NCBI GenBank assembly: GCA_017464985.1
Contig: JAFTXL010000057.1
Coordinates: 1-7,659, forward strand
Length of the DNA: 7,659 nt
Direction of reading: 5' to 3'
Source of the DNA: Clostridia bacterium
Lineage (GTDB): Bacteria; Bacillota_A; Clostridia; UBA1212
Translations under genes and position numbers: made by a program
Shown here: one piece after another, positions 1-5,896 of the stretch
Position numbering within the stretch: position 1 is the first letter of the stretch
How the letters are laid out: the number at the start of each line of letters is the position of its first letter
The notes under the pieces: model-generated
What the model was told of the DNA's origin: nothing
The model's database searches: none
The model's input: only the letters and a program-made list of their open reading frames with translations

Positions 1-588
1 CAGCATTTTTATGATGCTTCTGAGGGTGAGATTTTAATTGACGGAGTAAATATAGATGATATATCTTTGTCAGATCTGAGAAGCGCTGTATCCGTTGTTC
101 TTCAGGAAACGGTTCTTTTCAAAGGGAGTATCCGCCAAAATATACTTTGGGGTAAGGAAAATGCCTCCGATGCTGAAATATGGGAGGCTCTGCGGATTGC
201 TCAGGCGGCCGATTTTGTAAAAGAAAAGAAAGGTATGCTTGATTATATTGTTGAAGCCGGAGGAAGAAATCTCTCGGGAGGTCAGAGACAGCGACTTTGC
301 ATAGCCCGTGCCATAGTGGGAAATCCTAAACTTCTTATATTTGACGACAGCTCGTCTGCACTTGATTTCGCGACGGAGGCTGCTCTCAGAAAAGCTCTTG
401 CGGAGAATGTTAAAGACACAACTACAGTTATAATATCCCAGAGAACTACGGGAATATCTTTTGCGGACAAGATTATTGTAATGGATGACGGCAGAATTTC
501 AGGAAGCGGCACACATGAAGAACTGCTTCAATCGTGCGAGCTTTACAAAGAAATCCACATGTCTCAGATATCGGGCGGAGGTGAGTAA
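1..588 (+). CDS. ABC exporter half-transporter, C-terminal part of ATPase domain (degenerate-site subunit), 5' partial
   Basis: The reading frame is open from base 1, so this is the 3' end of a longer gene; 195 residues are visible. They cover most of an exporter-type ATP-binding domain after Walker A, which lies outside the window. In order: Q-loop (VVLQET), canonical signature LSGGQRQ at visible residues 91-97, Walker B ending in LLIFDD, D-loop SALD, and the switch region IISQRT. Two key positions are altered. The catalytic Glu after Walker B is Asp (codon 346-348), and the switch His is Gln (codon 439-441). In heterodimeric type IV exporters of the TM287/288 and BmrCD kind, this pattern marks the subunit whose own Walker motifs form the inactive ATP site. 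The neighbour starting at 590 has the complementary features, so the two should form one exporter in the cytoplasmic membrane. The substrate cannot be inferred; drugs, lipids and peptides are all known for the family. Confidence 0.93.
   Translation, partial: QHFYDASEGEILIDGVNIDDISLSDLRSAVSVVLQETVLFKGSIRQNILWGKENASDAEIWEALRIAQAADFVKEKKGMLDYIVEAGGRNLSGGQRQRLCIARAIVGNPKLLIFDDSSSALDFATEAALRKALAENVKDTTTVIISQRTTGISFADKIIVMDDGRISGSGTHEELLQSCELYKEIHMSQISGGGE
577..585 (+). promoter_or_regulatory. Ribosome binding site fixing the start of the second ABC gene at 590
   Basis: GGAGGTGAG lies inside the last codons of the upstream gene, with 8 bases between GGAGG and the ATG at 590. It supports ATG 590 rather than earlier in-frame starts such as 485, which would add 35 unrelated residues overlapping the upstream gene. 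Confidence 0.8.
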
Positions 589-589
589 T

Positions 590-2362
590 ATGAAGAAAAC
601 AAAAAAAGTACCGTATACATCGCGTTTGATGAAATATGTTTCAGATTACAAATTGTATGCTCTGACAGCGTTTATTACTGCGTCTGTGTATGTTTTCTGC
701 TCACTGTACATTCCTATTTTAATAGGACGTGCCATTGATTGTCTCGGTATTGCGCTGACAGATTCTGATACAGGAAAAATTATTGAGGTAAATGTGGATT
801 TTGAGGGCATTATTCCGTATCTTATAAAAATAATTGCCGCAGCTCTTATTGCCGCTCTAATGCATTGGATAACATATTTATGTACGAATAAGATTTCTTA
901 TAATGTAATATGTGATATACGTAAAAATGTCTTTTCTCATCTTCAGAAAGTTCCGCTGAAAGTTATAGACTCAATGTCAAGAGGCGATATTCTGAGCAGA
1001 ACTGTGACTGATATAGATAAAATTGCGGATGGTCTTATATCGGGGGGTGCGCAGCTTTTTATAGGTGTTCTTACGATTGCCGGAACACTTGTGTTTATGC
1101 TGACAATAAATTATAAAATAACAATTTTTGTAGTTATTGTTACACCATTGTCACTTTTTGTAGCAAGATTTATCTCAAAAAATACATTTTCTCTTTTTAA
1201 AAAGCAATCTGAGGCTGACAGTGATGTATCTGCCGTGACAGAGGAGATGATAGGCGGATATGATGCGGTCAAATCTTTTGCTTATGAGGATAAAGCGGTT
1301 GCGGAATTCAACGAAAAAAATGAGATACTGAGAAAAAGAGGATTAAAAGCTACTTTTTTCTCTTCCTTGACCAATCCATGTACAAGGTTTGTAAACGGAA
1401 TTGTATATGCGGGTGTGGCTGTGTTCGGTGCTATGACTGTTCCGGGAAGTCTTTCAGTTGGTCTTTTATCGAGCTTTTTAACATATGCGAATCAGTACAC
1501 AAAACCGTTTAATGAAATATCAGGCGTACTTGCTGAGCTTCAAAGTGCTCTTGCGTCTGCGCAGCGTGTGTTTGAACTTATAGATATCCCCGAAGAAACA
1601 GACGAAGAAGATGCGAATGTCCTGTGTGATGTTGATGGAAGTGTTTCTTTTAAAAATGTATTTTTCTCCTATGATCCTGACAATGTTCGTTTAATAGAGA
1701 ATTTCAGCATAGATGTAAAGCCGGGACAGAGAATAGCGCTTGTAGGTCCGACAGGCTGTGGCAAGACCACCGTTATAAATTTGCTGATGAGATTTTATGA
1801 TACTATCAGTGGAAAAATCTCTGTGTCGGGAGAAAATATAAGTGAATTAACAAGAGACAGTTTGAGAAGTCATTACGGAATGGTATTGCAGGAAACATGG
1901 CTGAAAAACGGTACAATTAAAGAAAATATTGCTTTTGGAAAGCCTGATGCCACAGATGATGAAATAATTGCCGCCGCTAAAGCAGCGCATGCTCACAGCT
2001 TTATAAAAAGACTTCCGGGAAAATATGACAGCGTCGTGACGGAGGATGGCGGAAATCTGTCACAGGGACAAAAACAGCTTATATGCATTGCGCGTGTTAT
2101 GCTGGCATTGCCGCCGATGCTGATACTTGATGAAGCTACATCTTCTATTGACACAATGACGGAAATGCGTATACAAAAAGCATTTTCTCATATGATGAAT
2201 GGCAGAACGAGCTTTATAGTAGCGCACCGTCTGTCAACAATCAGGGAAGCTGACTGTATACTTGTGATGAAAGCTGGAAAGATAATCGAGCAGGGCACAC
2301 ATGAAGAATTGCTTGCGGTGAATGGGTTTTATGCTGAACTGTATAACAGTCAGTTCAAGTAA
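590..2362 (+). CDS. ABC exporter half-transporter, TMD-NBD fusion (consensus-site subunit of heterodimer)
   Basis: A complete 590-residue half-transporter, the normal length for the family. Residues about 20-320 are the six-helix exporter membrane domain, with clear hydrophobic stretches near 25-48, 75-95, 150-195 and 265-300. Residues 350-590 are the ATPase domain: Walker A GPTGCGKT (386-393), Q-loop Gln434, signature LSQGQ (490-494), Walker B LILDE with catalytic Glu515, and switch His546 in AHRLST. The catalytic Glu and His are intact, but the signature has Gln for the usual first Gly of LSGGQ. A variant signature is expected in the partner that completes the degenerate site of a heterodimeric exporter, and the gene ending at 588 carries the opposite changes. 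The ATG follows that stop after one base, indicating translational coupling and equal production. No terminator is visible after the stop before the promoter at 2394. There is no C39 peptidase domain in this subunit, so it is not by itself a leader-cleaving peptide exporter. Confidence 0.95.
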   Translation: MKKTKKVPYTSRLMKYVSDYKLYALTAFITASVYVFCSLYIPILIGRAIDCLGIALTDSDTGKIIEVNVDFEGIIPYLIKIIAAALIAALMHWITYLCTNKISYNVICDIRKNVFSHLQKVPLKVIDSMSRGDILSRTVTDIDKIADGLISGGAQLFIGVLTIAGTLVFMLTINYKITIFVVIVTPLSLFVARFISKNTFSLFKKQSEADSDVSAVTEEMIGGYDAVKSFAYEDKAVAEFNEKNEILRKRGLKATFFSSLTNPCTRFVNGIVYAGVAVFGAMTVPGSLSVGLLSSFLTYANQYTKPFNEISGVLAELQSALASAQRVFELIDIPEETDEEDANVLCDVDGSVSFKNVFFSYDPDNVRLIENFSIDVKPGQRIALVGPTGCGKTTVINLLMRFYDTISGKISVSGENISELTRDSLRSHYGMVLQETWLKNGTIKENIAFGKPDATDDEIIAAAKAAHAHSFIKRLPGKYDSVVTEDGGNLSQGQKQLICIARVMLALPPMLILDEATSSIDTMTEMRIQKAFSHMMNGRTSFIVAHRLSTIREADCILVMKAGKIIEQGTHEELLAVNGFYAELYNSQFK

Positions 2363-2393
2363 TAGGTAACAGTCGATTTAGATAAAATGCCTG

Positions 2394-2422
2394 TTGACAA
2401 AGTATAAACAGCAGTGTAGAAT
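2394..2422 (+). promoter_or_regulatory. Sigma-A promoter for the small peptide gene
   Basis: A perfect -35 box TTGACA (2394-2399) is followed after 17 bases by TAGAAT (2417-2422), five of six matches to the -10 consensus. Transcription should begin near 2429, giving an untranslated leader of about 57 bases before the ATG at 2486. This is the best promoter in the window. It lies just after the exporter gene, so the peptide does not depend on exporter transcription. Confidence 0.8.
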
Positions 2423-2448
2423 AATTTAGAACTAAGTAATTATGTTGA

Positions 2449-2470
2449 TTGTAAATCGTTTTATTTACAA
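2449..2470 (+). promoter_or_regulatory. Leader hairpin abutting the ribosome binding site of the small peptide gene
   Basis: TTGTAAAT (2449-2456) and ATTTACAA (2463-2470) form a perfect 8-bp stem around the loop CGTTTT. The stem ends directly before the Shine-Dalgarno sequence AGAGGTG (2471-2477). It is AT-rich, so it is only moderately stable. It could stabilise the mRNA 5' end or tune ribosome access. It matches no riboswitch class that I recognise. Confidence 0.5.
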
Positions 2471-2485
2471 AGAGGTGTGTTTATT

Positions 2486-2602
2486 ATGATTTTTGAAGAA
2501 CCTAAAGTTGAAATAGTAGTTTTTGAAAACATGAAAGATATCGCTGATGAGTACAGTATTCCGGAAATCGGCGGCGGAGATATTTTTATCGTCGGTGGTT
2601 AA
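2486..2602 (+). CDS. Small acidic peptide of 38 residues, unrecognised; possible secreted or modified peptide
   Basis: The ORF begins at an ATG 8 bases after a strong Shine-Dalgarno sequence (AGAGGTG, 2471-2477) and ends at TAA 2600-2602. It has its own promoter and terminator, which is the main argument that it is real. The N-terminal half starts MIFEEPKVEIVVFE and the tail is rich in glycine (EIGGG then IFIVGG). By count there are nine acidic and two Lys residues, no Cys, no Thr, no Trp and one Ser. It is too short and too acidic for a transmembrane helix or a Sec signal peptide. The P-x-VE-VV-F opening resembles short uncharacterised peptides that I associate with clostridial genomes, but this is recollection. 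The lack of Cys argues against lanthipeptide, sactipeptide and ranthipeptide precursors. A glycine pair at residues 29-30 could be a leader-cleavage site, but no modification enzyme or C39 peptidase is visible nearby. The function is unknown. Confidence 0.7.
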   Translation: MIFEEPKVEIVVFENMKDIADEYSIPEIGGGDIFIVGG

Positions 2603-2655
2603 CTCCTAATATGGAAGCTGGATGGCTTACATTATCAATATTTTTATGAATTTTT

Positions 2656-2689
2656 ACAGGCTGTTTCGTTTGCGAAACAGCCTGTTTTT
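2656..2689 (+). terminator. Rho-independent terminator of the small peptide gene
   Basis: ACAGGCTGTTTCG (2656-2668) pairs perfectly with CGAAACAGCCTGT (2673-2685), giving a 13-bp stem with loop TTTG, followed by a T tract (2685-2689). It lies 54 bases after the peptide stop codon and ends a transcript of about 260 bases. The upstream T run (2651-2655) is short and does not make it a convincing bidirectional terminator. Confidence 0.92.
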
Positions 2690-2692
2690 CGG

Positions 2693-2744
2693 TGTGAACT
2701 CGGTATAGGCGAAAGCTAACAAGCCGATTTATAATGTGTTCACA
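2693..2744 (+). other. Nested inverted repeats between terminator and dehydratase promoter
   Basis: TGTGAAC (2693-2699) is complementary to GTTCACA (2738-2744). Inside it, TCGG (2700-2703) is complementary to CCGA (2724-2727), and a short GGC-GAAA-GCT hairpin (2709-2716 core) sits in the centre. The arrangement could be a folded RNA or an operator. It lies upstream of the best promoter for the next gene (2755-2783), so as RNA it would be made only by read-through or from an earlier start such as the isolated TATAAT at 2730-2735. No known riboswitch is recognised. Confidence 0.25.
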
Positions 2745-2754
2745 AGATTTTAAA

Positions 2755-2783
2755 TTGACTTTTAACATGACGGGTGATATCTT
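2755..2783 (+). promoter_or_regulatory. Probable sigma-A promoter for the dehydratase gene
   Basis: TTGACT (2755-2760, five of six) and TATCTT (2778-2783, four of six) are separated by 17 bases. Transcription would start near 2790, about 35 bases before the TTG start codon at 2825. The -10 region overlaps a 14-bp palindrome, which suggests possible control by a DNA-binding protein. Confidence 0.5.
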
Positions 2784-2792
2784 ATATAAGAT
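2779..2792. repeat. 14-bp perfect palindrome at the dehydratase promoter
   Basis: ATCTTATATAAGAT is its own reverse complement. It covers most of the predicted -10 box and the predicted transcription start, where a repressor would block initiation. AT-rich palindromes of this size can also occur by chance near promoters. Confidence 0.4.
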
Positions 2793-2811
2793 TTAGCAGA
2801 TATGTCAAAAC

Positions 2812-2817
2812 GGAGGT
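2812..2817 (+). promoter_or_regulatory. Ribosome binding site selecting a TTG start codon at 2825
   Basis: GGAGGT ends 7 bases before TTG 2825-2827. The earlier in-frame GTG at 2774 has no ribosome binding site and lies inside the predicted promoter. No ATG is in a suitable place, so TTG is the supported start. Confidence 0.8.
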
Positions 2818-2824
2818 CGACACA

Positions 2825-4465
2825 TTGCGTTTGAAGATTAAGTCATTTATTTTAATTCCTATAGATATAGCAGTTATTCTTGTATGTTACCTTTTGGCCG
2901 CTTTTATCAGGGCTAACGACCTTTTAGCGGAGATTAAATCTGTTGCGAGTGCGCCCAGTGATGTATATAGAGCGATTTTAAGTCCTGCCTTCGTAATAAT
3001 TGTTGCAATATATATATGCGTATTTATATTATTCAACCTTTACTCGACATTGCTTAAACATATTACGCTTGAAGATGCTTTCAGAGCTGTTGCCGCAAAT
3101 ATTGTGGCTTCGTTTTGCTCAGTTATGTATAACTTTTTCTTAGCGCAGTATGTTCTTCCTGAGGATATTTCAGTAACAAGAATTCCTACGGGTATATTGG
3201 TAATCGCGGCTATTTTTATAATGCTGTTTACCGTTGTTACAAGAGCTGTTCCGCGTGCGGCAGAGACAATCCGTGACAACTATCTGAATAAACATTCAAA
3301 AAAGCCTGTTTCGCGCGCTCTTGTTTACGGAGCCGGAAATGCGGGTGTCGCATTGCTTCGGGACCTTCAGAGAAATCCTTCGCAGGGTTACCGTATCGTA
3401 GGTTTCTATGATGATGATATGTCTAAAACGGGCTCGAATATACACGGATTGAGAATTTACGTACCTCATAATGGTGTACAGAAAACAGTTGATACATTAC
3501 ATGTAGATACTATTATAATTGCAGCTCCTTCAGCTACTGCAAAGCAGTTTGCAGAAATGCTTGACCGCTGTAAAAAGACCGGTTGCAAAGTAAGACGTCT
3601 TCCGTCTCTTTATGACATGGTTGTAGACGGTGATTTAAAGGTTACTTCGGTGCGTGACGTAGATATAAATGATGTACTTGGCCGCGAGGAGACACAGCTT
3701 GATGTAGACAGTATCAGCGGATATTTAAAGGATTCTGTCGTGCTGGTTACAGGTGCCGGTGGTTCAATCGGTTCTGAACTTTGCAGACAGATTATAAAAT
3801 ACGGTCCTAAGAAACTTGTATTGTTTGATATATATGAAAATAACGCATATGATCTTGAAAATGAGCTGTACAGAACATACGGAAGATTTGCTCCTATTGA
3901 AGTGTATATAGGGTCGGTGCGTGATTATAAGAGAATGACTGATATTTTCGATGCGGTGCAGCCTGACGTTGTATTCCATGCTGCGGCTCACAAGCATGTT
4001 CCGCTTATGGAACACAGTCCCGGTGAGGCAGTAAAGAATAATATATTCGGTACATACAATTCCGCACGTGTATCGCATGAGCACAATGTTAAAAGCTTTG
4101 TTCTTATCTCTACTGACAAAGCTGTAAACCCTACGAACATTATGGGTGCTACAAAGCGTGTTGCTGAGATTATAATACAGGCGTACAGCAGAATCAGTAA
4201 TACACGTTTTGTTGCCGTAAGATTCGGTAATGTTCTTGGAAGCAATGGAAGCGTTATTCCGCTGTTTAAAAAACAGATTGCAAGCGGGGGGCCTGTTACA
4301 GTTACCCATCCTGAAATAACACGTTTCTTTATGACTATTCCGGAGGCGTCAAGGCTTGTTATTCAGGCTGGCGCTATGGCAAAGGGCGGAGAGATATTTA
4401 TTCTCGATATGGGAAATTCCGTTAAAATAGATGATTTGGCGCGTGACCTTATAAGACTTTCGTGA
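2825..4465 (+). CDS. Membrane-anchored nucleotide-sugar 4,6-dehydratase/epimerase (CapD/WbpM/PglF family), truncated by in-frame TGA
   Basis: Enzymes of this family convert UDP-GlcNAc (or a related UDP-sugar) to a 4-keto-6-deoxy sugar for capsule, glycan or glycoprotein synthesis at the inner face of the membrane. Residues 1-145 hold about four membrane helices. Next comes a first Rossmann-like domain with VYGAGNAG (168-175), then the SDR domain (from about 305) with NAD-binding TGAGGSIGSE (309-318), HAAAHKHVPLMEHSP (385-399), and the active-site stretch STDKAVNPTNIMGATKR (429-445). In that stretch Met replaces the usual catalytic Tyr, as is normal for this family. RFGNVLGSNGSVIPLF and the TRFFMTIPEA motif follow. 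The protein stops after DLIRLS at residue 546, where the family normally has Gly and about 90 more residues. Those residues are encoded in the same frame after the TGA (4466-4729), so full length would be 634. The lost part includes the conserved TGLRPGEK segment, so the truncated product is probably inactive unless the stop is a sequence error or is read through. Confidence 0.9.
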   Translation: MRLKIKSFILIPIDIAVILVCYLLAAFIRANDLLAEIKSVASAPSDVYRAILSPAFVIIVAIYICVFILFNLYSTLLKHITLEDAFRAVAANIVASFCSVMYNFFLAQYVLPEDISVTRIPTGILVIAAIFIMLFTVVTRAVPRAAETIRDNYLNKHSKKPVSRALVYGAGNAGVALLRDLQRNPSQGYRIVGFYDDDMSKTGSNIHGLRIYVPHNGVQKTVDTLHVDTIIIAAPSATAKQFAEMLDRCKKTGCKVRRLPSLYDMVVDGDLKVTSVRDVDINDVLGREETQLDVDSISGYLKDSVVLVTGAGGSIGSELCRQIIKYGPKKLVLFDIYENNAYDLENELYRTYGRFAPIEVYIGSVRDYKRMTDIFDAVQPDVVFHAAAHKHVPLMEHSPGEAVKNNIFGTYNSARVSHEHNVKSFVLISTDKAVNPTNIMGATKRVAEIIIQAYSRISNTRFVAVRFGNVLGSNGSVIPLFKKQIASGGPVTVTHPEITRFFMTIPEASRLVIQAGAMAKGGEIFILDMGNSVKIDDLARDLIRLS

Positions 4466-4729
4466 TATATACCTGACTTTGATATTAAAATAGAGTATAC
4501 TGGGTTGCGCCCCGGTGAAAAACTGTATGAAGAACTTCTGCGGGAAGAAGAGGGAGTTGAAAATTCCTCTCACAACGGAATATTTATTGCTAAACCTTTT
4601 TATATGGATTGGGAAAATGTAATGAATATGCTTGCCGATTTTGAGACATGTATAAATAAAGAACACCGCGATGTAGCCGAATGTATGAAAAAATATGTTC
4701 CTAAATATCATCAAGAGGGCGTAAAATAA
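4466..4729 (+). pseudogene. C-terminal remainder of the dehydratase after the in-frame stop
   Basis: Directly after the TGA at 4463-4465 the same frame continues for 87 codons to TAA 4727-4729. It begins YIPDFDIKIEY and then gives TGLRPGEKLYEELL, which is the expected C-terminal motif of the CapD/WbpM family. Reading order, spacing and motif all fit with no base gained or lost, so a single substitution such as GGA to TGA explains the break. The nearest in-frame start (TTG 4505) has no ribosome binding site, so independent translation is unlikely. No further damage is visible, which suggests a recent mutation or a sequencing or assembly error. Confidence 0.85.
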
Positions 4730-4756
4730 AGAAATTGTGTAATCTTTCGAATGAAA

Positions 4757-4761
4757 AGAGG
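4757..4761 (+). promoter_or_regulatory. Ribosome binding site fixing the LCP start at 4771
   Basis: AGAGG lies 9 bases before ATG 4771. The longer in-frame reading from 4735 would add 12 residues (opening MCNLSNEKR) ahead of the positively charged start of the membrane anchor, and it has no ribosome binding site. Confidence 0.65.
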
Positions 4762-4770
4762 ATTTTATAT

Positions 4771-5868
4771 ATGAAATTGAGAAGACCTGTAACTGCACTT
4801 TTAGTGTCGTCAATAGTTATTTCTTTGCTTTGTGTAGTATATTTTATGGCGTTGCCTATTTTGAATTTTATGTTTAATCCGGCAACCGGCAACAATAGTT
4901 CAGAGGGTAAAATTTTGATTCGCGGAGCTGATGTGCTTGATAAATCAGATATTCATACTGAGTTTGTTGCCGATGACGATTATAAAATGGAGAGCAATGC
5001 CGCTGCTGCAGGAGAAATAGGTGAGGTTTCATATATAAAAGGAGATCAGGTCAAATTTGAAAGCGGCACAAAAAATATTCTTCTTTTGGGTGCAAACGAA
5101 GATTTGTGCGATTCTATTTTTATTGTTAATATAAATGAATCCACAAAAGAGGTTAAGCTTGTATCAATTCCGAGAGATTCGTATGTGCCTTACTCAAGCG
5201 ATATTGTTGCGAGTATGAAGAAAAGCGGTTATTACTATTCTCCCGGTTCCTGTAAACTTAATGCTGTTTCTTTTGTAGGAAGAACGTACGTTCATTACAG
5301 CGACGGAAAATTCGGAGATTCCGGTATTGACTTCATGTGCGCGGTTCTTAATAATCTTCTTCCGTACGGATGCGAAATCGACCAATATGTCTATGTTGAT
5401 ATGGAGGGATTCATGGATATCATAGATGTATTTGGTGGGGTGTATGTTACATGTGAAGAAGTAATATACAATTCAAACGGAAATGTAGTAATAGACAAAG
5501 GCTATCAGCTTATGGATTCCGAAAAAGCCCTCTATTATGTAAGGCATAGGACACGTCTTGATGAAAACGGAAATAATACCTATACAGGCGGCGATGTATA
5601 CCGTAAGACAAATCAGGTTAAGTTTATGGCTGAAGTTGCTGGTCAGATTTTAACTGCGGATAATTTAACCTATACAAAGATAACCGCTATGATGACAAGT
5701 TTGAAAGAAAGTGTTTTCCACAGCTTCGGAAGTGCTGACGCCATTACGGAGTATATGAACATCGGTTTGGATTTTGCCTCCGGAGAATATAAAATTTCCA
5801 TGTACATTGTTGACGGCGATGAGATTGATCCTTTTGGAGACGGTTCGTCATATGTAAAAATTTACTGA
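4771..5868 (+). CDS. LCP (LytR-CpsA-Psr) family cell-wall glycopolymer ligase
   Basis: LCP proteins move undecaprenyl-linked glycopolymers, such as teichoic acid or capsule, onto peptidoglycan outside the membrane. The product has 365 residues. A basic start (MKLRRP) and one membrane helix (about 8-35) anchor it with the rest outside. After a linker, the LCP domain runs from about 101 to 295: NILLLG (102-107), VKLVSIPRDSYV (128-139) with the conserved Arg135, KLNAVSFVG (162-170), the DQYVYVDMEGF...GGV stretch (204-224), KALYYVRHR (252-260), and DVYRKTNQ (275-282). One conserved stretch is unusual. Where many members read GxD...RSDT, this one has GAN...LCDS (107-115), keeping only the second Asp. 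The C-terminal 70 residues are short and unassigned. The gene follows the dehydratase by 41 bases with no terminator, suggesting one polysaccharide operon. It could instead be a divergent LCP with another acceptor. Confidence 0.88.
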   Translation: MKLRRPVTALLVSSIVISLLCVVYFMALPILNFMFNPATGNNSSEGKILIRGADVLDKSDIHTEFVADDDYKMESNAAAAGEIGEVSYIKGDQVKFESGTKNILLLGANEDLCDSIFIVNINESTKEVKLVSIPRDSYVPYSSDIVASMKKSGYYYSPGSCKLNAVSFVGRTYVHYSDGKFGDSGIDFMCAVLNNLLPYGCEIDQYVYVDMEGFMDIIDVFGGVYVTCEEVIYNSNGNVVIDKGYQLMDSEKALYYVRHRTRLDENGNNTYTGGDVYRKTNQVKFMAEVAGQILTADNLTYTKITAMMTSLKESVFHSFGSADAITEYMNIGLDFASGEYKISMYIVDGDEIDPFGDGSSYVKIY

Positions 5869-5874
5869 TATAAT
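5845..5874 (+). promoter_or_regulatory. Possible extended -10 promoter for the ABC-2 operon, overlapping the LCP stop codon
   Basis: TGATATAAT (5866-5874) is a perfect extended -10 element: TG, one base, TATAAT. Its first three bases are the LCP stop codon. A weak -35 match TCGTCA (5845-5850, four of six) lies 18 bases upstream. Transcription would begin near 5881, 16 bases before the ATG at 5897. The short AT-rich gap makes a chance match possible. Confidence 0.4.
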
Positions 5875-5896
5875 TTTTGTGTGAAAGGAGAAATCA

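Noticed and set aside
2344..2374. 8-bp direct repeat TAACAGTC (2344-2351 and 2367-2374)
   Set aside because: It is short, one copy lies within coding sequence, and there is no associated insertion or site pattern; chance is sufficient.
2611..2649. 12-codon ORF (MEAGWLTLSIFL) after the small peptide gene
   Set aside because: It has no ribosome binding site and is too short to separate from chance; it lies in the untranslated tail before the terminator.
2730..2735. TATAAT as a promoter -10 box
   Set aside because: No -35 match lies at a suitable distance upstream and no extended -10 TG is present; the promoter at 2755-2783 is better supported.
2586..2768. 60-codon minus-strand ORF across the terminator region
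   Set aside because: It runs antisense through a perfect rho-independent terminator and promoter sequences, has no recognisable motif, and contradicts the strong + strand signals.
3764..4309. 181-codon minus-strand ORF inside the dehydratase gene
   Set aside because: It is a shadow of a gene whose + strand product carries full family motifs; the antisense product has no recognisable domain.
4463..4505. Selenocysteine insertion or code-25 glycine at the in-frame TGA
   Set aside because: No convincing SECIS-like stem-loop follows the codon, the family position is Gly and not redox-active, and TGA serves as a normal stop in three other genes here.
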